Assembly (NCBI GenBank): GCA_963743785.1
Contig: CAVURD010000001.1
Span: 241,686 to 305,685, forward strand
Length of the DNA stretch: 64,000 nucleotides
Origin: Bog-473 sp963743785
Lineage (GTDB): Bacteria; Actinomycetota; Acidimicrobiia; Acidimicrobiales; RAAP-2
Direction of reading: 5' to 3'
Each line of letters starts with the position of its first letter. The stretch's first letter is position 1. This document shows positions 8,974 to 15,819 of the stretch, in pieces. A program made the position numbers and the translations under genes. A model generated the notes under the pieces. It was not told the DNA's origin, ran no database searches, and saw only the letters and a list, made by a program, of their open reading frames with translations.

Positions 8974-9444
8974 ATGGCCGAGCTTGCACCGCCCCCAGAG
9001 GGAATTGTGCTGGCCCACTTCATCGTGTCGGACGATGTCGAGCGCTCTCGGCGCTTCTACACCGAAGTGCTCGGAGGCAGGATCGCCTTCCTGGGCCCCG
9101 GAGGGCTGACCTATGTCGCACTGGCGAACAGTTGGATCATCATCAATGTCGGCGGAGGCCCGACCGACGACAAGCCGGAGGTCACCCTGGAGACGCCCGG
9201 CGATCCCGACCGGGTCAGCAGCTTCCTCAATATTCGGGTCGCTGACATCCACGCCGTGTACTCCGAATGGAGCGCACGGGGTGCTCAGTTCCTGACGCCG
9301 CCGAAACAGCACCAGTACGAGATCCGTTGTTACATCCGCGATCCCGACGGTCATCTGATCGAAGTGGGGCAAACCACGGACCCAGAGGGGGACTGGACGC
9401 CCGATCACTGGCCATCAACCACGTCCGCGGAGGAGTCCGAGTGA
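8974..9444 (+). CDS. VOC-family protein (copy A of an inverted pair)
   Basis: The 156-residue product is a single VOC domain: AHFIVSDDVERSRRFYTEVL at the start, a central WIIINVGGGPTDDKP strand, and a C-terminal YIRDPDGHLIEVGQTTDPEG. Candidate metal ligands are the N-terminal His and the C-terminal Glu in LIEVGQ. ATG follows a GGAGGTAGCAG site. A close paralog at 11617-12081 on the opposite strand shares long identical DNA stretches, so the two arose by a recent inverted duplication. It lies 84 bases after the flavoprotein gene and is probably in the same transcription unit. Confidence 0.87.
   Translation: MAELAPPPEGIVLAHFIVSDDVERSRRFYTEVLGGRIAFLGPGGLTYVALANSWIIINVGGGPTDDKPEVTLETPGDPDRVSSFLNIRVADIHAVYSEWSARGAQFLTPPKQHQYEIRCYIRDPDGHLIEVGQTTDPEGDWTPDHWPSTTSAEESE
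9286..9329 (+). repeat. Inverted repeat copy 1 (within VOC gene A)
   Basis: These 44 bases occur again, identical and inverted, at 11732-11775 inside the opposing VOC gene. They are the longest identical block of a longer similar region (about 9200-9390 against 11670-11860). With 2.4 kb between them, they could support inversion of the intervening reductase/DUF3237/SDR genes. Confidence 0.85.
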
Positions 9445-9536
9445 GCTCTGTGCTTCGGTCTGAGTGTGAGACCGACAGGGCCGTCGATGCTCCCAGGCGC
9501 TGTTGCTAGCACCGTGACGCTGCCGGAGTTTCGAAC

Positions 9537-10172
9537 TTGACCACCGCGATCATCGGCACTGGAGGGATCGGATCGGCCATCGCGCGTCAGCTCGCATCCG
9601 GTGGCGAGGCCCTGCAACTCTCGAGCGCCGACAAGCAGTCGGCACAACGACTGGCCGCGGCGATCGGGGGAACCGCGGTCGTTTCAGTCGACAACCGAAG
9701 CGCTTTGCGGGGGGCCGATGCCGTCATCCTTGCGCTGCGGTTCTCCGTGCTGAAGGACGTCATCGACGAGATCGCCGACGCGCTGGGTGACAAGTCCCTC
9801 GTCGTTCCGAGCAACCCGGTCGGCCTCGACGCACAAGGCAAGGTCGTGCGGCTCCTGCCGGAGGGGCAGTCATCTGGCGAGACCATTGCCGGGTGGTTGC
9901 CGACAGGGGGACGCTTGGCCATGGCGTTCGGCACCATGTCGGCCGATCTCTTCGAGTCCTCGAGCAACCGGTCACCCGAGCCGGCGGTTCTCTTCTACGT
10001 GATCGATGATGAGCGTGGTAGCGACGAAGTCGAGCGGTTGATCCGAACGGCTGGCTTCGAGCCGATGAAGGTCGGCGGGATCAAACAGTCGAGCCGGCTC
10101 GAGGTGGGTGGCGACCTTCACGATCTCGTAGTCGGCCCCGCAGAGGCGCGCTCCCTGATCGCTGGGGCGTGA
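9537..10172 (+). CDS. NAD(P)-binding F420-dependent NADP reductase-like protein
   Basis: Start is TTG at 9537 (MTTAIIGTGGIGSAIARQLA), with the GxGxxG Rossmann motif at the very N-terminus, as in F420H2:NADP oxidoreductases. Other family marks are ADAVILALRFSVLKDVI, VVPSNPVGLDAQG and AFGTMSADLFES, where the substrate loop lies. The length of 211 residues is normal. F420 use is inferred from family resemblance; some relatives bind other cofactors. It is followed by DUF3237 and SDR genes on the same strand. A decayed relative is at 44189-44557. Confidence 0.8.
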   Translation: MTTAIIGTGGIGSAIARQLASGGEALQLSSADKQSAQRLAAAIGGTAVVSVDNRSALRGADAVILALRFSVLKDVIDEIADALGDKSLVVPSNPVGLDAQGKVVRLLPEGQSSGETIAGWLPTGGRLAMAFGTMSADLFESSSNRSPEPAVLFYVIDDERGSDEVERLIRTAGFEPMKVGGIKQSSRLEVGGDLHDLVVGPAEARSLIAGA

Positions 10173-10321
10173 TCGCATGGCCACCTCGGCCGAGCCACGT
10201 CCCGGGTCGGGCCATCGCCCAGAGGTTGCTCACAACGCTGACCATCGCCCTGTGGGACGGCACGAACGCGGCAACCGCCGCTCGATTTCGCAGCGACCGA
10301 GACTCAACCAGGAGTGAAGCC

Positions 10322-10795
10322 GTGAACAGTCGCCTTCCCGATCCACGGCTGAAGCTGATCTATCGCTTGGAAGCGAATGTCGGCGACCCCCAAGATCTCG
10401 GCAAGATCTCCGCTGGTCACCGGCGCATCGTTCCGTTGACCGGAGGGAGTTTCAGCGGACCTGAGCTGCGCGGGACCCTGCTCGCGGGGGCCAGCGCCGA
10501 TTGGCAGATCATTCTTCCGGATGGCAGCGCACTCGGCGACGTCCGCTACACGCTGAAAACCGAACGCGGAGACCTGCTCTACGTTCAATCTCAGAGTGTG
10601 CGGCATGGAAGCGCGGCCGTGCTCGAGCGACTCGGACGCGGGGAAGACGTCGATGCCGGTGAATACACCTTCCGGGGTGCCGTCAAAATCGAGACCGGGA
10701 CAGACGGCCTCGACTGGTTGAACAAAGGCATATTCATTAGTGTCGGAGGTCGGCAGCGCGGAAGTGTCATCTACGAGGTCTATCTCGTCGGATGA
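10322..10795 (+). CDS. DUF3237 domain protein
   Basis: GTG at 10322 gives 157 residues of a DUF3237 beta-barrel-like domain: LKLIYRLEANVGDPQDLG, IVPLTGGSFSGPELRGTLL, GASADWQIILPDGSALGDVR, then a C-terminal VGGRQRGSVIYEVYLV. DUF3237 proteins have no established reaction. The stop overlaps the next ATG (ATGA), so it is translationally coupled to the SDR at 10792 and may share its substrate. Confidence 0.85.
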   Translation: MNSRLPDPRLKLIYRLEANVGDPQDLGKISAGHRRIVPLTGGSFSGPELRGTLLAGASADWQIILPDGSALGDVRYTLKTERGDLLYVQSQSVRHGSAAVLERLGRGEDVDAGEYTFRGAVKIETGTDGLDWLNKGIFISVGGRQRGSVIYEVYLVG

Positions 10796-11559
10796 GCAGT
10801 CCATCCGACTCGAGAGAGCCGTCCGGGATACCTCGCGTCGGCGTCGCAGATGCCTCGCGCAAAGTCGTAATCGTCACCGGAGCCTCCCAAGGCATCGGCG
10901 CAGGCCTAGTAGAAGGGTTCCGTAGCCTTGGATATGCGGTCGTTGGCGCGTCGCGCTCGATCGACCCTTCCGACTCCCCTGATTTCCTCACGGTGAGGGG
11001 TGACATTGCGGAGGTCTCGACCGCTCAGATGATCGTGGAACAGGCGGTCGATCGCTTTGGGCGCGTCGACAGTCTGATCAACAACGCGGGGATCTTCATC
11101 AGCAAGCCATTCACCGACTACACACTCGAGGACTACCTGGCGATCACAGCGGTAAACCTGACCGGGTTCTTCCAGATGACCCAAGCGGTCATCCGGCAGA
11201 TGCTCACTCAGGGTACCGGTGGTCACGTAGTCAACATCACGACGAGCCTGGTCGACCACGCCGAGAGCCAGAACCCATCTGCTCTTGTATCGCTTACCAA
11301 GGGTGGCCTGGCGGCCGTGACGCGTTCATTGGCGATCGAGTATGCGTCGCGGGCGGTGCGCTTCAACGCAGTGGCCCTCGGAGTTATAGAGAACCCCGTC
11401 TACGACCCGGCGTCGTATGAGGGCCTGGCACAACTCCATCCCCTGGGCCGAGTTGGTCAGATTAGCGACGTTGTCGAGGGAATCCTCTATCTCGAGCAGG
11501 CTTCATTTGTCACGGGAGTTGTCCTGCACATCGACGGTGGTCAGTCAGCGGGAAATTAA
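10792..11559 (+). CDS. Short-chain dehydrogenase/reductase lacking the catalytic Tyr
   Basis: The 255-residue SDR has VVIVTGASQGIGAGLVEGF for NAD(P) binding, NNAGIF, and a C-terminal VTGVVLHIDGGQSAGN. The active-site segment is ITTSLVDHAESQNPSALVSL followed by TK. Serine and lysine are present, but the residue four before the Lys, which should be Tyr, is Val. It may therefore be a non-catalytic or altered SDR, or use another acid. Its start overlaps the DUF3237 gene by four bases. A convergent VOC gene follows after 57 bases. Confidence 0.85.
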   Translation: MSSPSDSREPSGIPRVGVADASRKVVIVTGASQGIGAGLVEGFRSLGYAVVGASRSIDPSDSPDFLTVRGDIAEVSTAQMIVEQAVDRFGRVDSLINNAGIFISKPFTDYTLEDYLAITAVNLTGFFQMTQAVIRQMLTQGTGGHVVNITTSLVDHAESQNPSALVSLTKGGLAAVTRSLAIEYASRAVRFNAVALGVIENPVYDPASYEGLAQLHPLGRVGQISDVVEGILYLEQASFVTGVVLHIDGGQSAGN

Positions 11560-11616
11560 TTCGCCAACTGATCTCGCCCTTCAACGGCCGTCTTCGTGAC
11601 ATCGAAGAGACGGGCC

Positions 11617-12081
11617 TCAGTCGGACTGCGCGCCGGGGTTGATCGATGACCAGTCGCCGGGCCACCAGTCTCCGTGTGGGTCGGTGGTTTGCCCGACCTC
11701 GATGATGTAACCGTCGGGATCTCGGATGTAGCAACGGATCTCGTACTGGTGCTGTTTCGGCGGCGTCAGGAACTGCGCGCCCCGGGAGCTCCATTCGGCG
11801 TACGCTGCGTGGATGTCTGCGACCCGGATATTGAGGAAGCTGCTGACGCGGTCGGGGTCTCTTGGCGTCTCAAGGGTGACCGTGGGCTTGTCGTCGGTGG
11901 GACCTCCGCCGCCATTGATGACGATGAAGCTGTTGGCGAGTGCGATGTTGGTCGGCTCTGGGCCGAAGACCACCGTGCCACCGAGTATTTCGGTATAGAA
12001 GCGCCGGGAGCGTTCGACGTCATCAGAAACGACGAAGTAGCAAACAATCATTCGCTGTGCGGGCTGCGTGGGTTCGGCCAC
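11617..12081 (-). CDS. VOC-family protein (copy B of an inverted pair)
   Basis: GTG at 12081 (MAEPTQ) is preferred over the frame start at 12093: it matches the start of copy A and has GGAGG five bases upstream. The 154 residues have CYFVVSDDVERSRRFYTEIL, FIVINGGGGPTDDKP and YIRDPDGYIIEVGQTTDPHG. It aligns with copy A (8974-9444) over nearly the whole length, with a ~180-base stretch of very similar DNA. Ligand unknown. Confidence 0.86.
   Translation of the reverse strand: MAEPTQPAQRMIVCYFVVSDDVERSRRFYTEILGGTVVFGPEPTNIALANSFIVINGGGGPTDDKPTVTLETPRDPDRVSSFLNIRVADIHAAYAEWSSRGAQFLTPPKQHQYEIRCYIRDPDGYIIEVGQTTDPHGDWWPGDWSSINPGAQSD
11732..11775 (-). repeat. Inverted repeat copy 2 (within VOC gene B)
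   Basis: Reverse complement of 9286-9329 over 44 identical bases. It marks the highly conserved C-terminal half of the VOC pair. Confidence 0.85.
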
Positions 12082-12230
12082 AGACACCTCCACTCGGTGG
12101 GGCTCATGCCCCGCTTACGACGGGGCCTGAAGCCTTCAGTCAACCACGTCGGTTCGTCGGGGGTCAGACTGGTCGGGGCCGGCCAACTCTGGCGGGCGGC
12201 GGGGGCCTTCAGAGACCCCGTTCGAGGATC

Positions 12231-13124
12231 TCAAGGTCGGGGGACATCTTCCGGGCGCCCAGCCGGACCCTCACCGCCGCCCACGCCACGGCGTTCCAAG
12301 CAGTCTCCGCCGACGGTGTCGAAGATCGGCCAGCCGATCTCGGTCCTCCAGGCCTGTTCGTCGTCGGTATCGTGGCGGCCGACCACGTAGTACTCGCGGA
12401 CGGGGCCCTCGATGGCGAGCGTGTGCTCACTCACGTAGGTCGCAAGCGTGCCGTAGGAGCGGTCCACGTCGGCGTGCGACCCGATGTGAGTGATCACGGC
12501 CAGCTCTACAGGCGGTGCCGTGAACGGCCCAACCCGGCCGACGGGTCGGACCTCGCCGTCCGCGGGAAAAAAGACGGTCGCCTCGCCTCGCTCCTCCGAG
12601 AACAGCTCATTGTCGTAGATCCCTCCCGGAGGCCCGCCCGAGGCGATGCTCTGCGCTGAGAGGGTGGCGCGGATCTCGCCGACCGCTCCTTGAAACCAGG
12701 CGCCAAGGTCACCGACCTCGACCGTGGCGATGATCGCCGCCGTCGGGGTGGCCGGTAGCCGACGGTGCTCGATCGCAGCCGGCGGCGAGGGGTGTTCGAG
12801 AAGGTCGCGTAGAGAGGCCACGGCGCGCTGCGTGTCGGCCAGGCTCTGCTCCAACCGGGTCAGATGAGCGGCGATGAGCTGGCTGCGGGTCGTCTGATCG
12901 GGTGCCCGCAGCACCGAGCCGATGTCCTCGAGCGGCATGTCGAGATCCCGGAATCGGCGGATCACCTGGGCGGTCGGGATCTGGTTGCTCGTGTACCGCC
13001 GGTAGCCGGTGACCGGGTCTACGTCGGAAGGCTCGAGGAGGCCCACCCGGTGGTAGTGGCGCAGGGTCTTTACGCTGAGGAACGTGGCGCGAGAGAAGTC
13101 GCCGATCGTCAACGAGCCGGACAT
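12231..13124 (-). CDS. MerR-family transcriptional regulator with GyrI-like effector domain
   Basis: The 297-residue product begins LTIGDFSRATFLSVKTLRHY and HRVGLLEPSDVDPVTGYRRY, the MerR winged helix. A coiled coil follows (about 75-115: LIAAHLTRLEQSLADTQRAV), then a C-terminal GyrI/SOUL-like ligand domain (about 120-270). This is the BmrR-like layout for sensing lipophilic drugs. It is divergent from the SnoaL-like gene at 13254, with an 11-base inverted repeat in the 129-base gap. The last ~25 residues are a Gly/Pro-rich tail. The promoter places the probable transcript start at or near the ATG, so the mRNA may be leaderless. Confidence 0.88.
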   Translation of the reverse strand: MSGSLTIGDFSRATFLSVKTLRHYHRVGLLEPSDVDPVTGYRRYTSNQIPTAQVIRRFRDLDMPLEDIGSVLRAPDQTTRSQLIAAHLTRLEQSLADTQRAVASLRDLLEHPSPPAAIEHRRLPATPTAAIIATVEVGDLGAWFQGAVGEIRATLSAQSIASGGPPGGIYDNELFSEERGEATVFFPADGEVRPVGRVGPFTAPPVELAVITHIGSHADVDRSYGTLATYVSEHTLAIEGPVREYYVVGRHDTDDEQAWRTEIGWPIFDTVGGDCLERRGVGGGEGPAGRPEDVPRP

Positions 13125-13130
13125 TCCTAC

Positions 13131-13182
13131 AGTCTCGCCCCTCCCCTAGTGGGAGAGTCAACCCGGCGACGACCTCTTGACT
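13131..13182. promoter_or_regulatory. Divergent MerR-controlled promoter region with inverted repeat
   Basis: GGGAGAGTCAA (13151-13161) and TTGACTCTCCC (13177-13187) are perfect 11-base inverted repeats separated by 15 bases. Each contains an outward-facing TTGACT, so both arms can act as -35 boxes. On the minus strand TTGACT is followed by a CTCCC..CTAGT..GGGAG-type dyad (13141-13155) in an elongated spacer, the usual MerR arrangement, and a weak -10 near 13131-13136. Exact -10 boxes are uncertain. Confidence 0.65.
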
Positions 13183-13253
13183 CTCCCGCGGCGGCGTCCC
13201 CCAGCGTGGACTGATCGGCGGCAAGGCCGATCAGAGCAAGGGAGAAGTCCGTC

Positions 13254-13619
13254 ATGCCCATCGCCACGGAATTGAGCGGCGTCGTTGCCGAGCACATCGC
13301 CGCCGTCAACGGCCACGAGCTCGACCGGATCGTCGCCACCTTCGCCCCCGACGCTTACGTCAACGACAACCGGCGGGAGATCTGGGGCACCGAGGCCATC
13401 AGGGCCTTCATGGCCAAGGAGTTCGTCGGAGACCACGTGACGATGGAAGTGGGCGAGGTCCTCGACCACTACGGCGACTTGATCCTCCGTGCCCGCTACG
13501 ACGGCACCTACGATAAATCCAACCTCCCCGACGAGCTCATCATGACCAGCTACTTCGGAGTGTGTGACGACAAGATCACCAGCCTCACGGTGATCTTCAA
13601 CCAGCCGAGCCCGTACTAG
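13254..13619 (+). CDS. SnoaL-like (NTF2-fold) small protein
   Basis: The 121 residues form one NTF2-like domain: VVAEHIAAVNGHELDRIVAT, FAPDAYVNDNRREIWGTEAI, RAFMAKEFVGDHVTMEV and a C-terminal SYFGVCDDKITSLTVIFNQP. A GGAGAAG site precedes the ATG. It is the likely target of the divergent MerR regulator; a BmrR-like sensor next to an NTF2-fold enzyme suggests detoxification or modification of a small hydrophobic compound, which is inference. Confidence 0.82.
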   Translation: MPIATELSGVVAEHIAAVNGHELDRIVATFAPDAYVNDNRREIWGTEAIRAFMAKEFVGDHVTMEVGEVLDHYGDLILRARYDGTYDKSNLPDELIMTSYFGVCDDKITSLTVIFNQPSPY

Positions 13620-13989
13620 CCGGCTGCGCGGCCGTAGCTCCGGGCATGCGTCGGGTCGGTAACCCGAAGGTCGACGAAGGTCCGGTGGCGGTGGCGCGTT
13701 TCTGGGACACCGGGCTACATGTACTGACATTGAGTAGTGCAGCGCCTCGGCGGCTGCGTATGGACGGCCTTACCATCTGGACTTTCGCGCCCACCGAGGA
13801 CCGGTCGGGCGCCGCATCACCGAACCCCCGCACCGAGTTGAGCGCAGGTCAGAACCGGTCCTCGGGACCGGCCCTTCTGCTGCACCCGGTTGAATCCGGC
13901 GCTGGAGCAACGGAACGGGTGGGCAATTGAGGCGTGTGTAGTCGGCGTGCGAGCTGTGTGGTGATCGCACGTTCCTGACGCTCTCGAAA
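13620..13989. other. Gene-free stretch
   Basis: Open frames exist on both strands (13646-13930 plus, 13597-13833 minus), but neither has a recognisable domain or ribosome site. A tRNA-like run near 13660 does not fold. It probably carries the promoter of the hydrolase downstream. Confidence 0.4.
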
Positions 13990-15528
13990 TTGTCAGGTCT
14001 CCCGTCGAGCGATCTCACTAGCATCCTCCCGAGTGAGGGTGAGTCCAGATTGAGGTCGCGTCGCTGGGCTGCGAATTATCGGCGGTGGGTGCCGATCGCA
14101 TCACTAGCGGTCTGCTCGGTCCTGACGTTCACCCTCACGCCTGGTTCGCGTGTCGCCACGGCTTCCCCGAATCCATCCGGCATTGCCTGGTCCCCATGCC
14201 CCAAGGCGACTGGGTACCTCTGCGGGTCGCTGCAGGTACCGATTGACTATGGGCACCCTTCCCGTGGGACGTTGCCTCTGGCCGCAATTGAACACCCTGT
14301 GCCCGACAGCAAGGGGGTGATCGTGTTCAATCCGGGAGGGCCAGGTGAGAGTGGGGTCCTCATCCTTCCCATCCTGGCGTCGTTCGTTCCGACGTCGGTA
14401 CGGAGCCAGTTCACGTTGGTGAGCTTCGATGAACGGGGAACCGGGTCGAGCAACCCGCTTCTCTGCGGGCCGTCCCCTGCGGCCGCCAGCAGCGCCGTGG
14501 CCGGGACCTTGGCTACGGCCCATACGTTTTCCGGCCTGTATCGCTCATGTCGTTCCCGCGATCCCAAGCTGTTCCCGACCGTGGACACCACGACATCCGC
14601 TCGGGATATGAACAGTCTCCGCTTGGCCCTCGGGGTCGATCGAATCAACTACTACGGACTGTCCTACGGCACGGTCCTTGGATCCGTCTACCGGCAGCTG
14701 TTCTCGGGCCATGTGCGCTCGATGGTGCTGGACGGGGCGGTCGACGCCAATTTGAGCCTCCCCACAGATGCCACGCTCGAAGCGCCGGCCATCCAGGCGG
14801 CGCTCGAGCATGCGCTTTCCAACTGCCCGGCCACATCAGGTTGCGCCTTCGGGTCTCACCCGATCGGAGCTTATGAACGACTTGCTGCGCGGCTCACCCG
14901 GGCTCCGTTGCCAGCACCCGGCGATGGCGACAACACTCCGGTAACGGTTGGTGACTTGATGACCGCAACCTTGCTGTATCTCTCTGCACCGACGCTCACC
15001 CCTGGCTACTTTCCCGCCCTGTCAGCGGCGGCTGCCGGTAACGGCGCCCCGCTGCGGACAGTAGCCCTGGGACTAGAGACCGATTTGAACGGAAATTCGT
15101 TGGTCGGTGCCCTCTGGAGCATCACCTGCAATGACGCCCCAGCCCACCCGAACGGCGCCTCCACCGCCTCCCTGGCTCGGACGCTGGCGGCGCGCTTTCC
15201 GCTCGGTGGTGCTGAAGCCGTTGCCAATAATCTCATCGGCTGTCCCGGATGGACCGGCTCGACTGCAGCCATCGCCCACCTCACTCCAATTCGAAGCCAA
15301 CCGCCGCTCATTATCGGCAATACCTATGATCCCAACACCCCCTATGCCGTGGCACGCCGGTTGGCTCCCGCAGTCGGCGGCCGGCTGGTCACGTACGTCG
15401 GATACGGGCATAGCTGGCTCCTCAATGGATCCGCCAATACTTGCATGCAAGACGTCGTGAGTAACTACCTCATCGACGGCGTGCTGCCCGCCCCGGGCAC
15501 CCGCTGCGCCGCCTCAGCTGGTCACTGA
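13990..15528 (+). CDS. Secreted alpha/beta hydrolase, tripeptidyl-aminopeptidase-like
   Basis: The frame opens at TTG 13990; TTG 14050 is a plausible alternative that leaves an Arg-rich n-region, then a hydrophobic stretch (WVPIASLAVCSVLTFTLTPG) and an ATASP cleavage region, so export is likely. The mature part shows LQVPIDYGHPSRGTLPLAAI, an oxyanion-hole FNPGGPGESG, nucleophile Ser225 in YYGLSYGT, an Asp in NTYDPNTPYA and a His in VGYGHSWLL. The C-terminal TAP-like domain carries several Cys. This is the Streptomyces tripeptidyl-aminopeptidase/SlpD type; peptide or ester specificity is unknown. A strong hairpin overlaps its stop codon. Confidence 0.85.
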   Translation: MSGLPSSDLTSILPSEGESRLRSRRWAANYRRWVPIASLAVCSVLTFTLTPGSRVATASPNPSGIAWSPCPKATGYLCGSLQVPIDYGHPSRGTLPLAAIEHPVPDSKGVIVFNPGGPGESGVLILPILASFVPTSVRSQFTLVSFDERGTGSSNPLLCGPSPAAASSAVAGTLATAHTFSGLYRSCRSRDPKLFPTVDTTTSARDMNSLRLALGVDRINYYGLSYGTVLGSVYRQLFSGHVRSMVLDGAVDANLSLPTDATLEAPAIQAALEHALSNCPATSGCAFGSHPIGAYERLAARLTRAPLPAPGDGDNTPVTVGDLMTATLLYLSAPTLTPGYFPALSAAAAGNGAPLRTVALGLETDLNGNSLVGALWSITCNDAPAHPNGASTASLARTLAARFPLGGAEAVANNLIGCPGWTGSTAAIAHLTPIRSQPPLIIGNTYDPNTPYAVARRLAPAVGGRLVTYVGYGHSWLLNGSANTCMQDVVSNYLIDGVLPAPGTRCAASAGH

Positions 15529-15535
15529 GGCGGCG
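15507..15535 (+). terminator. Hairpin over the stop codon of the hydrolase gene
   Basis: CGCCGCCTCAG (15507-15517) and CTGAGGCGGCG (15525-15535) are perfect 11-base arms with a 7-base loop; the TGA stop at 15526 lies in the second arm. There is no T-tract, so it may act as a mRNA stabiliser or a T-less actinobacterial terminator between convergent genes. Confidence 0.5.
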
Positions 15536-15819
15536 ACATCCCTGCACGCGAGGACACCGTTTCGCCTATGGGCATCGACTGGAAACGCCGGACCTCACCG
15601 CGGCGGCTCGTTCTCACCTCCTCCCAAGGCTCCGTTGAAATGTCCAAGATTTCCAGCTGAGCCTCTGCAGGTGGCGAGACGGTGGACGGACCGTGTTGCT
15701 CTGTTCTGCGTGCGTGGTGGGAGTAGAGTCGGTGACGTGACCGGCTCCGAACTCGGGGGGATCGGTTGCCGCTGGGGAATCGATGCAACCTTTTCCACCT
15801 CGAGCTGGTCCGCAAACTC

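Noticed and set aside
13636..13690. Possible tRNA or hairpin near GGTCGGTAACCC
   Set aside because: No complete fold, and it sits in a plain GC-rich gap.
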